A program made the translations under genes and the position numbers. Below the pieces are notes generated by a model, which made no database searches, had not been told where the DNA came from, and worked only from the letters and a program-made list of their open reading frames with translations. Shown one piece after another: positions 17,752-27,100 of a stretch of DNA of 64,000 bases. This DNA is from Pseudoroseomonas aestuarii (lineage in GTDB: Bacteria; Pseudomonadota; Alphaproteobacteria; Acetobacterales; Acetobacteraceae): assembly GCF_042651065.1 (NCBI RefSeq), contig NZ_JBHSCH010000015.1:14102-78101 (forward strand), given 5' to 3'. Numbering within the stretch: the first letter of the stretch is position 1; each line of letters opens with the position of its first letter.

Positions 17752-18747
17752 ATGGGGCAGGATGTCGATGTGGCGCGTGTGGCAACTGCGCTGAACATGC
17801 CGGGAATCCGGTATCAAACCTTTGGAAACAAGCCGGTCCGCGCGGAGCGGTCAGACAGGCCCGGCGCGATTCTGGCCGCCGTGGCGCCGCCCGTGGAGTC
17901 TGAATCGGCTCCCTTGCCACAGCTTCTGGCTGTGCCTGTGAAAGCGGATGAGGCGTGTCTTCCGCAACACGCCGCGCGAAATTCAGAGGTTGCGCGGTCC
18001 CCGCAGGTGCAACCGGCTCTGGACCTGGCCCGGCTTTCGACCGTACTCACAAAATTGAGAGTAGAAAGCCCGGTCCCTGCTTCTTCCATGTCCGACCTGC
18101 GTGAAGTGTCAACCGATGTGCCGCCCGCCCCGGAACCGTCGGTGACGCCGTTTCCGCTCGGCAAGGTGCTGCCCGCCCCCGCCCCCGCCTCCGCTGCGGC
18201 GGCGCCGGAGCCGGGGCAGGCCCAGCAGCCGCAGCCCATGGCCGGCGGCGTGAATCCGGCGGCCATCGCGGCGGCGTTCCAGCCCCGCCCGGCGGCGCCG
18301 GTCGTGCGGCCGCTCTTCGCGCCTGTCCCTCCGGTGCCCGCCGCGGCTCCCACACCGCCGCCGCCGGCGCCGCCGCCGCCGATGTTCCCGCCGATGTCTG
18401 CTCCGGTCTTCCCTCCGGCCTCCCCTCCGGCGCCGCTGGGAGGTGCTGCTTCGCTGCTGGCCACCCTGCAGGCCACCGCCCCGGAAACCGGCCGGGCGGC
18501 ACCACGGAGCGGCTTGCTGGCGCAGGTCGGCAGTGCCGCGCCACCGCCGGTGCAGCCCGCCGCGCCATCGCTGCTGGCCGCGCTGGGCGGATCCTTCGCC
18601 ACGCTGACCGCCGCGCCGCCGCCGCCCGCCTCGCTGGCGGGCCTGTTGCGCAGCCTGGCGGCGCCGGCGCCCCCGCCGGCCGCGGCGCCGGGCAGCAGCC
18701 GGCTGGCGGAAATCCTGGGGGGCCTGCGTCCTTCGGATCAGGGCTGA
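17752..18747 (+). CDS. Proline-rich cellulose-synthesis protein in the BcsH/CcpAx position
   Basis: 331 aa, position and composition like BcsH (CcpAx) of Komagataeibacter, the proline-rich partner of BcsD, although I cannot show homology. Residues 1-30 (DVARVATALNMPGIRYQTF) form an amphipathic helix resembling the N-terminal segment of BcsR/BcsP-type proteins. The middle is Pro/Ala-rich and disordered. Residues of about 233-325 hold five short hydrophobic segments (SLLATLQAT, SGLLAQVGS, SLLAALGGS, SLAGLLRSL, SRLAEILGGLR) separated by proline-rich linkers. ATG 17752 follows ggagga. No signal peptide, so it is probably cytoplasmic, where the BcsD/BcsH belt lies. Confidence 0.7.
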   Translation: MGQDVDVARVATALNMPGIRYQTFGNKPVRAERSDRPGAILAAVAPPVESESAPLPQLLAVPVKADEACLPQHAARNSEVARSPQVQPALDLARLSTVLTKLRVESPVPASSMSDLREVSTDVPPAPEPSVTPFPLGKVLPAPAPASAAAAPEPGQAQQPQPMAGGVNPAAIAAAFQPRPAAPVVRPLFAPVPPVPAAAPTPPPPAPPPPMFPPMSAPVFPPASPPAPLGGAASLLATLQATAPETGRAAPRSGLLAQVGSAAPPPVQPAAPSLLAALGGSFATLTAAPPPPASLAGLLRSLAAPAPPPAAAPGSSRLAEILGGLRPSDQG

Positions 18748-18761
18748 GGGATGCCTGCCCG

Positions 18762-19592
18762 ATGCCATTGATTGCCTTTGCGTCCCCCAAGGGTGGGGTG
18801 GGCAAGACGACACTCGCTGCCAATGTGGCCGATGCCCTCTGCCGCAGCGGCCGCTCCGTCCTGCTCCTGGACCTGGACCCGCAGAACGCGCTGCGCCTGC
18901 ATTTCGGCGTGCCGCTGCACGATACGAGCGGCTTCATGGCTGATCTGCCGCGCCGGCCTGACTGGCGCGCGCAGGTCCGCCGCACCGCATCGGGCGTGCT
19001 GCTGCTGCCGCATGGCGCCATGGAGCTGCGCGCCGTGCTGGAGCAGTCCCTCCTGCTGGAGCGTGAGCCCGCCCTGCTGGCCGCCCCCCTGCGCGAGATG
19101 CTGGCCGACCCGCAGCTTCTGGTGCTGGCCGACCTGCCGCCCGGCCCCTCCCAGGTTCTGGCGGTGGTCGCGCCGCTGGCCGCCATCATCGTGACGGTGC
19201 TGCAGAGCGAGGCGATCAGCGCCGCCATACTGGACGAGGTGGAGAGCGGGCGCTTCCTGGGCGGCGGCACCCTGGCCGCGCTCTATGCCGGGCGGCTGCA
19301 ATTCATCCTGAACGGCGTCGATCTGCGCGCGCGCCTCTCGCGCAGCGCGGCGGAGGTCGTGGCGCGCCACCTGGGGCCGCGCCTGCTCGGCGCCGTCAGC
19401 CGCGACGAGGCGGTGGCCGAGGCGCTGTCGGAGATGCGCCTGGTGCAGGAGGTGGCGCCGGCCTGCGCGGCGGCGGGCGATCTTCGCCACGTCGCGCGCG
19501 CGATCGAGATGCTGTTGCCGGTCATGCCCGAGCCGGCGCCCGCGGCTCCCGCCGCCGGTCCGCTATCCGGGCTGTTGCGGGGAGGGTGGTAA
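18762..19592 (+). CDS. bcsQ: Cellulose synthase-associated MinD-like ATPase BcsQ
   Basis: 276 aa, P-loop ATPase of the MinD/ParA group (YhjQ/BcsQ). The deviant Walker A SPKGGVGKTT is at residues 8-17, followed by LLLDLDPQNALRLHFG and a switch-like LVLADLPPGP. In enterobacteria BcsQ is essential for cellulose secretion and binds BcsR and BcsE near the synthase. The position between the bcsH-like gene and bcsAB supports this role over plasmid partition. The C-terminus has a Pro/Ala linker ending in PLSGLLRGGW, resembling the hydrophobic segments of the preceding protein. It ends 4 bases before bcsA. Confidence 0.9.
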   Translation: MPLIAFASPKGGVGKTTLAANVADALCRSGRSVLLLDLDPQNALRLHFGVPLHDTSGFMADLPRRPDWRAQVRRTASGVLLLPHGAMELRAVLEQSLLLEREPALLAAPLREMLADPQLLVLADLPPGPSQVLAVVAPLAAIIVTVLQSEAISAAILDEVESGRFLGGGTLAALYAGRLQFILNGVDLRARLSRSAAEVVARHLGPRLLGAVSRDEAVAEALSEMRLVQEVAPACAAAGDLRHVARAIEMLLPVMPEPAPAAPAAGPLSGLLRGGW

Positions 19593-19596
19593 AGCG

Positions 19597-22500
19597 ATGC
19601 GGCGTTTCCGCGGGCTGATGGCGCGCCTGCCGCTGATGAGCGGCGCGATGGCGCTCCTCGGGGCCTTCCTGGGTTTCATCTTCGTGGTCTCTCCCCTGGC
19701 GCCGATGGAGCAGCTTGCCCTGGCGGGGGCGGGGCTCCTCGTGTTCCTGCTGGTCTCGCGCGTTCCGGGGCGTGGCGCGCTGTTCTTCCTGGTGGCGCTC
19801 TCCACCCTGATGTCGCTGCGCTACCTCTACTGGCGGCTGACCGAGACGCTGGACTATGGCGGCTTCATCGGCACCTTCCTCGGCACCGGCCTGCTGCTGG
19901 CCGAGATCTATGCCGTCATCGCGCTGCTGCTCTCCTACTTCCAGCAGCTCTGGCCGCTGGAGCGCAAGCCGGTGCCCCTGCCGGCGGACCCGGCAGAGTG
20001 GCCGGTCGTCGACGTCTTCATCCCCAGCTACAACGAGCCGCTCGAGGTGGTGCGCCCGGCCGTGTTCGGCGCCATGGCGATGGACTGGCCGCGCGACAAG
20101 CTGAACGTCTACATCCTCGATGACGGGCGGCGGGAGGATTTCCGCAAGTTCGCCGAGGAGATCGGCTGCGGCTACATGATCCGCCCCGACAACAAGGGCG
20201 CCAAGGCCGGCAACATCAACCACGCCACCGCCAAGACGAACGGCGAATACATCGTCATCTTCGACTGCGACCATGTGGCGACCCGCGCCTTCCTGCAGCT
20301 CACCATCGGCTGGATGGTGCGCGACCGCGGCATCGGCATGCTGCAGACGCCGCACCATTTCTACTCGCCCGATCCGTTCGAGCGGAACCTCGCCTCCGGC
20401 AAGAGCATCCCGAACGAGGGGCTGCTCTTCTACGGCTTGGTGCAGCAGGGCAACGACCTCTGGAACGCGACCTTCTTCTGCGGCTCCTGCGCCGTGCTGC
20501 GGCGCACCGCCCTGGAGGAGGTGGGCGGCGTGCCGACCGAGACGGTGACGGAGGACTGCCACTGCTCGCTGAAGATGCAGCGGCTGGGCTGGCGCACCGC
20601 CTATCTGCGCGTGCCGCTGGCCGCCGGGCTGGCCACGGACCGCCTGATCGCGCATATCGGCCAGCGCATGCGCTGGGCGCGCGGCATGGTGCAGATCTTC
20701 CGCGTCGACAACCCGCTGCTGGGGCCGGGGCTGAAGCTATACCAGCGGCTCTGCTACCTCAACGCGCAGTGGCACTTCCTCTTTCCGCTGCCGCGCTTCG
20801 TCTTCCTCACCGCGCCGCTGGCCTTCCTGCTGTTCGGGCAGAGCATCATCGCCGCCTCGCCGCTGGCGATCCTGGCCTATGCCGGGCCGCATATCTTCCA
20901 CTCCATCGGCACCAACAGCCGGCTGCAGGGCAAGGTGCGGCACAGCTTCTGGTCGGAGATCTACGAGACGGTGCTGGCGCTCTACCTGCTGCCGGTGGTG
21001 CTGGCCACGCTGTTCGACCCGAAGAAGGGCAAGTTCAACGTCACCGACAAGGGCGGCACGCTGGACGAGGGCTATTTCGACCTGCGCGCCGTGGCCGCCA
21101 ACTTCGTGCTGGCCATCGTGCTGGTGCTGGGCCTGCTGTCCGGCATCTACGGCATGGCGGCGAACCCGCTCACCAGCCTGGAATTCCAGGCCAACGCGCT
21201 GAACTCCATCTGGGTCGTGCTGTCGCTCGTCACCGTCATGGCCGGCCTCGCCGTGGGGCGCGAGCGGCGGCAGGTGCGGGAGCGCCACCGCGTGCATGCG
21301 CGCCTGCCCGTCACCGCCGTGCTGTCTGATGGCCGGCGCCTGCCGGGCGAGAGCGTCGATGTCTCGCTGGGCGGCGCCGCGCTGATGCTGGAGAGCCAGG
21401 AGGAGATCGCCCGCGAGACGCGGCTGCACCTGGAATTCGACACCGGGCCGGAGCGCATCCTGCTGCCGGCGGAGGTGCTGCGCTGGCAGGACGGCCGGCT
21501 GCAGGCCCGCTTCGAGCCACAAGGGCTGATGGATGAAGGCAATATTGTCCGCGTCGTGCTCGGCCGCGCCGATGCCTGGCTGGATTGGGACCATGTGCGG
21601 CCCGACCGCCCGCTGCGTGCGCTGGTGGAGGTCGCGGTGAGCATCACCGGCCTGTTCCGTGGCGACAGCCAGATCTCGTTGCGTGCCCGCCGCAACCGCC
21701 GCGCCGCCAAGACGCGCACCGAGGGCAGCCGCGCCCCCGCCAGGCCGGCCGATGCGGCCAAGGCGCGCCGGGCCGCCGCGCTGCTGCTGGCCGCGGGCCT
21801 CGCCTGGCCCGCCGCGGCCGGGGCGCAGCGGCCTCAGGCACCGCCGCCGACGCCGCCGCCCGGCATGCCGCAGGCGGCGCCTTCCTTCGCGCCGCCGCCT
21901 GCCTCCGCCCAGCAGCCCGGCTTCGTCCAGCAGCCCGGCTTCGTCCAGCAGCCCGGCTTTGCCCCGCCGCAGGGGGCCGCCCCAGTGGCGCCGCTGCCCG
22001 GCGGCGCGCCCTTCGCCACCCCGCCCGACCAGGGCAATGTCCGCATCCAGAGCCGCACGCTGCGGCAGCTCGGCCTCGGCGGGCCGATGCAGCTGCGCGG
22101 CACCTCGGACCTGCAGGGCGTGCTGTTCGGCATCCGCTCGGACGAGGTGGTGACCGGCGCGCGGCTGGTGCTGCAGGGCGCCACCAGCCCGGCGCTGATC
22201 CCCGAGCTGAGCCAGATCGCCATCACGCTGAACGAGCAGTTCGTCGGCACCATCACGCCCGACCGGACGCGCCCCTCCTTCGGGCCGCTCGAGTTCCCGG
22301 TGAACCCGGTCTACTTCGCCGACGTCAACCGGCTGAACTTCCGCTTCACCGGCCGCTACGCGGTGGAGTGCAACGACCCGCTCTCCGGCCTGCTCTGGTC
22401 CACCGTCTCCGACCTCTCCACCCTGCACCTGACGGTCGAGCGCCTGCCGCTGGCGCGCGACCTGGCGCGGCTGCCGGAGCCTTTCTTCGACCGCCGCCTG

Positions 22501-24180
22501 CGGAGCGAGCCGCTCACCCTGCCGGTGGTGCTGCCCGACACGGCCGGCAACGAGCTGGTGCGCGCCGCCGCCATCGCCAGCTCGTGGTTCGCCGTGCAGG
22601 CCGATTATCGCGGCGCCAACTTCCCCGTCAGCAGCAGCGTGCCGCCGCGCGGCAACGCCATGGTGATGGTGGCGGGGCAGGAAACCGTGCCCGGCCTGGC
22701 CCTGCCGCGGATGGAGGGCCCAACCCTCGCCGTGGTGCCGAACCCGGCCGATCCCGGCGCCACGCTGCTGGTGGTGGGCGGGCGCACCGCCGCCGATGCG
22801 GTGGCGGCGGCGCAGGCGCTGGCGGTCGGCCAGCAGGCGCTCTCGGGCGAGCTCGCCCTGGTGCAGCCGCCGGAGCTGGCGGCGCGCCAGCCCTATGACG
22901 CGCCGCGCTGGATCGACAGCAACCGCCCCGTGCGCTTCGGCGAGCTGGTCGATCCGTCCGAGCTGCAGAGCTACGGCTTCGCGCCCGGCAACATCGCCAT
23001 CCCCTTCCGCACCGCCCCCGACCTCTACACCTGGCGCGACCGCGCCCTGCCGGTGGAGCTGCGCTTCCGCGCGCCGCCCGGCCCCATCACCGACGTGGCG
23101 GTCTCGCGCCTCGACGTGGCGCTGAACAACCTCTACCTGCACTCCTTCCCGCTGCGCGAGATGGAGCCGGGCTGGCCCTGGAACTGGCTGGCGCGGCAGA
23201 CCGGCCTCGGCCCCACCGGCGACCGCGGCCGGGGCGAGGTGGGGCTGCCGCCCTATCTGGTGTTCGGCCAGAACGAGCTGCAGCTGCGCTTCGACATGCG
23301 GCCGCTGAACCGCGGCGACTGCATCTCCATCCCCGGCGACGTGCGCGCCTCGATCGACCCGGACAGCACCATCGATCTCTCGCGCGCCTACCGCTTCACC
23401 GAGATGCCGAACCTCGCCTACTTCGCCGGCGCCGGTTACCCCTACACGCGGCTGGCCGATTTCTCGACCACCGCCCTGGTGCTGCCCGACCGCGCCAACA
23501 CGCTGGAGCTTTCCACCGCCCTGGCGCTGGTGGGCCGGCTGGCCGCCAATGTCGGCCATGCCGCCACCCAGATCCAGGTCACCCGCCCCGGCACGCTGGA
23601 GCAGATGGCCGAGCGCGACCTGCTGGTGGTGGGCTCGCTCGGCCGCCAGCAGGCGCTGGCTGCGCTGCTGCGGCAGGACGGGCCGGTGCGTGTGGAGGGC
23701 AACCGCATCACCATGGCGCTGCCCGGCGCGCTGGAAGGCTTCCGCAACCTCTTCATCAGCGATGACCGCCTGCGCGACCGCCAGCGGATGGAGGCGGTGC
23801 TGGCCTCCCCCGGCGAGGCGATGGGTATGCTCGCGGGCTTCGAGAGCCCGCTGCGCGCCGGCCGCTCGGTGGTGGCCATCAGCGGCACCAGCCCGCAGGG
23901 GATGGAGGCGATGCTGGGCGCGCTGCGCGACCCGGCGCTGGTGCCGCTGATCCAGGGCGACCTGGCGCTGCTTTCCGGCGGCCGGGTGACCTCCTTCAAG
24001 ACCACGGCCAGCTACACGCTGGGGGACCTGCCGCTGCATCTCTGGCCGCAGTTCTGGCTGGGCAAGCGGCCGGACATGCTGCTAGGCCTCGCCCTGCTGG
24101 CGTCCCTGCTCATTGCCATACCGACCTACTGGCTGCTGCGCCGCCGGGCCGCCCGCCGTCTGAGGACCAGGACGCCATGA
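19597..24180 (+). CDS. bcsAB: Fused cellulose synthase BcsA-BcsB
   Basis: 1527 aa inner-membrane cellulose synthase (UDP-glucose to beta-1,4-glucan) fused to its periplasmic partner, as in Komagataeibacter AcsAB. N-terminal TM helices are followed by the GT2 domain: DDG (174-176), FDCDH (about 222-226), TED (about 317-319) and QRMRW (about 355-360). More TM helices precede a PilZ domain near 555-600, with RxxxR (RQVRERHR) and DVSLGGAAL, so activity should require c-di-GMP. A hydrophobic segment near 725-745, then a QQPGFV-repeat linker, leads into the BcsB domains; a C-terminal TM anchor lies at about 1493-1517. Confidence 0.97.
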   Translation: MRRFRGLMARLPLMSGAMALLGAFLGFIFVVSPLAPMEQLALAGAGLLVFLLVSRVPGRGALFFLVALSTLMSLRYLYWRLTETLDYGGFIGTFLGTGLLLAEIYAVIALLLSYFQQLWPLERKPVPLPADPAEWPVVDVFIPSYNEPLEVVRPAVFGAMAMDWPRDKLNVYILDDGRREDFRKFAEEIGCGYMIRPDNKGAKAGNINHATAKTNGEYIVIFDCDHVATRAFLQLTIGWMVRDRGIGMLQTPHHFYSPDPFERNLASGKSIPNEGLLFYGLVQQGNDLWNATFFCGSCAVLRRTALEEVGGVPTETVTEDCHCSLKMQRLGWRTAYLRVPLAAGLATDRLIAHIGQRMRWARGMVQIFRVDNPLLGPGLKLYQRLCYLNAQWHFLFPLPRFVFLTAPLAFLLFGQSIIAASPLAILAYAGPHIFHSIGTNSRLQGKVRHSFWSEIYETVLALYLLPVVLATLFDPKKGKFNVTDKGGTLDEGYFDLRAVAANFVLAIVLVLGLLSGIYGMAANPLTSLEFQANALNSIWVVLSLVTVMAGLAVGRERRQVRERHRVHARLPVTAVLSDGRRLPGESVDVSLGGAALMLESQEEIARETRLHLEFDTGPERILLPAEVLRWQDGRLQARFEPQGLMDEGNIVRVVLGRADAWLDWDHVRPDRPLRALVEVAVSITGLFRGDSQISLRARRNRRAAKTRTEGSRAPARPADAAKARRAAALLLAAGLAWPAAAGAQRPQAPPPTPPPGMPQAAPSFAPPPASAQQPGFVQQPGFVQQPGFAPPQGAAPVAPLPGGAPFATPPDQGNVRIQSRTLRQLGLGGPMQLRGTSDLQGVLFGIRSDEVVTGARLVLQGATSPALIPELSQIAITLNEQFVGTITPDRTRPSFGPLEFPVNPVYFADVNRLNFRFTGRYAVECNDPLSGLLWSTVSDLSTLHLTVERLPLARDLARLPEPFFDRRLRSEPLTLPVVLPDTAGNELVRAAAIASSWFAVQADYRGANFPVSSSVPPRGNAMVMVAGQETVPGLALPRMEGPTLAVVPNPADPGATLLVVGGRTAADAVAAAQALAVGQQALSGELALVQPPELAARQPYDAPRWIDSNRPVRFGELVDPSELQSYGFAPGNIAIPFRTAPDLYTWRDRALPVELRFRAPPGPITDVAVSRLDVALNNLYLHSFPLREMEPGWPWNWLARQTGLGPTGDRGRGEVGLPPYLVFGQNELQLRFDMRPLNRGDCISIPGDVRASIDPDSTIDLSRAYRFTEMPNLAYFAGAGYPYTRLADFSTTALVLPDRANTLELSTALALVGRLAANVGHAATQIQVTRPGTLEQMAERDLLVVGSLGRQQALAALLRQDGPVRVEGNRITMALPGALEGFRNLFISDDRLRDRQRMEAVLASPGEAMGMLAGFESPLRAGRSVVAISGTSPQGMEAMLGALRDPALVPLIQGDLALLSGGRVTSFKTTASYTLGDLPLHLWPQFWLGKRPDMLLGLALLASLLIAIPTYWLLRRRAARRLRTRTP
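21910..21963 (+). repeat. Three 18-bp tandem repeats in the bcsA-bcsB linker
   Basis: Three consecutive 18-bp units, CAGCAGCCCGGCTTCGTC-like, at 21910-21927, 21928-21945 and 21946-21963. They encode QQPGFV hexapeptides in the Pro/Gln-rich linker after the hydrophobic segment that begins the BcsB half. Confidence 0.9.
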
Positions 24181-27100
24181 CCGGATTCCGCTCCCGCCTC
24201 CTGGCCACGGTCGTCACGGCGGCATTCCTGCCCCTGCTGCCCGCTGCCCCGGCGCGCGCGCAGGACAATGCCATCGGCGTCCTGCTGGAGCAGGCCAATT
24301 TCTGGCGCGCCCAGAACCGCCCCGACCGCGCGCTGCAGACGCTGGAGCGGGTGCTCGCGGTCGAGCCCAACAATGTGGACGCGCTCTCCGCCGCCGCCGC
24401 CGCCCAGGCGGAGAACGGCAACCGCGCGGAGGCGGACCGGCTGCTGGCGCGCATCCGCCAGCTCGCGCCCGCCGATCCGCGCCTGTCGGATGCCGCCCTC
24501 TCGGTGCGCGGCGCCACCGCCGATCCCGGCGCGGTGGCCGAGGCGCGGCGGCTGGCGCAGGCCGGCCAGCAGGCCCAGGCGGTGGCGCGCTACCGCCAGA
24601 TGTTCGGCGGCAACACCCCGCCCGATGCCTACGCCGTCGAGTACTACCAGGCCCTGGCCGGCACGCAGGAAGGCTATGCCGAGGCGCGCAACGCCATGGA
24701 GCGCCTGGCTGAGAGCCGCCCCAACGACACCCGGCTGGCCCTGGCCTACGCGCAGATCCTGACCTACCGCGAGGGCTCCCGCGCCGAGGGCATCCGCCGC
24801 CTCCAGGCCCTGGCGGAGCGGCAGGACAGCGGCGATGCGGCGCGCGCCGCCTGGCGGGAGGCGCTGCTGTGGCAGGGGCCGAACCCCGACGCCGCCCCCG
24901 CCATCGAGGAATACCTGCGCGCCAACCCGAATGACGCGGCGCTGCGCCAGCGCCTGCAGGAGGCGCGCAACCCCCCCGCCGGGCCGGTGGACGAGGTCGG
25001 GCAGGCCCGCATCGCCGGCTTCGAGGCGCTGAATGCCGGCCGCCTGGCGGAGGCCTCGCAATCCTTCGAAAGCGTGCTGGCGCAGAACCCGGGCGACCCG
25101 GACGCCACCGGCGGGCTGGGCGTGGTGCGGCTGCGCCAGGGCCGCACCGCCGAGGCGCGCCGCCTGCTCACCGCCGCCATCGCCGCCGACCCGCAGGAGG
25201 GCCGCCGCAAATGGGGCCGGGCGCTGGACGGCGCCAACTACACCAGCGAGCTGACCCAGGCCCGCGGCCTGATCCAGCGTGGCCAGCTCGAGCAGGCGGA
25301 GACGCTGCTGCTGGCCGCCACCCGCCGCGAGAGCGGCGAGCGCGCCGATGCCGAGGCGCTGCTGGGCGACCTGGCGCTGCGCCGCAACGACCCGCAGGGC
25401 GCCGAGCAGCGCTACCGCGCCGCCCTGTCCCGCCGGCCCAACCTGAACAACGCCGTGGCCGGGCTCTACGACGCGCTGCAGCAGCAGGGCCGCTTCGCCG
25501 AGGCCGAGCAGCTCGCCGCGCAGCATGGCGGCGCCTTCGCCTCGACGGTCGCCACGCAGCGGGCCGAATCGCTGCGCGCCGAGGCCTCCCGCAGCAGCGA
25601 CCCGGGGGCCGCCTTGGCGCTGCTGCGGGCCGCGCAGCAGGCCACCCCGGACAATCCCTGGATCGCCCTCGACCTCGCCCGTGCCCTGGCCCGCCAGGGG
25701 GAGCCGCTGGAGGGCCGCGCGGTGCTGGACCGGCTGGCCGCCACCGGCAAGCCGGAGGCGCTGCACGCCGCCGCCCTCTTCGCCGGCGAGGAAGGCCGGG
25801 TGCAGGATGCCGCCCGCCTGATCGAGCGCATCCCCGACCGGCTGCGCAGCGCCGACCAGACGCGCCTGCTGCGCGGCGTGCGCATCCAGCAGCAGGTGGC
25901 CGCCGCCGCCGAGCCGGCCCAGTACGGCCAGCCGGAGGAGGCGCGGCGCCGGCTGATGGCGCTCGCCGCCCGCCCCGACCCCAGCGGCGAGACGCCGCGG
26001 CTGGTGGTGGAGGCGCTGGCGGGGCTGGGAGACACGCGCGGCGCGGCGGAGGCGGCACGCGTCGCCCTCGCGGTCAACCGCGCGGCGCCGCCCTCCGGGC
26101 GCATCGCCCTGGCCAACGCGCTGCTGGAAGGCGGACTGGAGGCGGACGCCAACCAGCTGGCCCTGCAACTCGCCCAGGACCCGCGCCTGACCGCCGATGA
26201 GCGCCGCCAGCTGGCCGGGCTGCAGGCCGGCGTCGCCATCCGCGCCAGCGACAAGCTGAACGAGCAGGGCAACCAGGCCGCCGCCTATGACCGGCTGGTG
26301 CCCGCGCTGCGGCAGGACCCGCAGAACGCCCAGGCCAACCTGGCGCTCGCCCGCCTCTACCAGGGCGCGCGCGAGCCGCGCGAGGCGCAGCGCATCGCCG
26401 AGGCGGTGCTGCTGCGCGACCCGCGCAACCTGGATGCCCGTGCCGGCGCCATCGATGCCGCCCTGGCGCTGGGCCAGAACGCCCGCGCCGAGGCGCTGCT
26501 GACCGATGGCCGCGCCATGGCCCCGAACGATCCGCGCCTGACCATGCTGGAGGCGCGGCTGGCCCGCGCCGCCGGCAATCCGCGCCGCGCCCGCGCCGCG
26601 CTGGAGCTGGCGGCCGAGCAGCGCCGCAGCCAGCTCGGCCTCGGTGCCGGCGCGCCCGCCGGCGCGGCAGGGATGGGCGGCGCCGCCCCCTCCGGCGCCG
26701 CGGCCGGCCTGCCGGAGAATCCGTTCCGCCGCGTCGCCCTCGCCGGCTCCGGAATGGCCGCCTCCGGCTATGCCGGCGGCCTCGCCACCGCCGCGCCGGC
26801 CGATCCGGTGCTGGCGCAGATCCAGCGCGAGCTGGCCCAGGTGCGGGAGGAGGCGGCGACGATCGCCACGCCTGGCTTCAATTTCCGCACCCGCTCCGGC
26901 GAGGCGGGGCTCGACCAGCTCACCGAGTTCGGCGCGGGGGCGGAGGTCTCCACCGCCATGCCGGGCCTCGGCGGGCGGGTGGCGCTGCGGGCGCAGGCCG
27001 TCAACATCGATGCCGGCAGCATGGCGCAGGACACCGGCACGCTGCGCCGCTACGGCAGCAACGCGCTGCGGCTGCCGGGGCAGGGGGTTGCCGTCGCCCC

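Noticed and set aside
17649..17903. Possible 84-aa gene between bcsZ and the bcsH-like gene
   Set aside because: TTG start, no SD, overlaps the well-placed ATG 17752 frame, and its Cys/Gly-rich product matches nothing I know.
18762..19592. Plasmid or chromosome partition ParA
   Set aside because: The MinD/ParA fold fits, but there is no parB or parS nearby and the gene sits 4 bases before bcsAB, so BcsQ is the better call.
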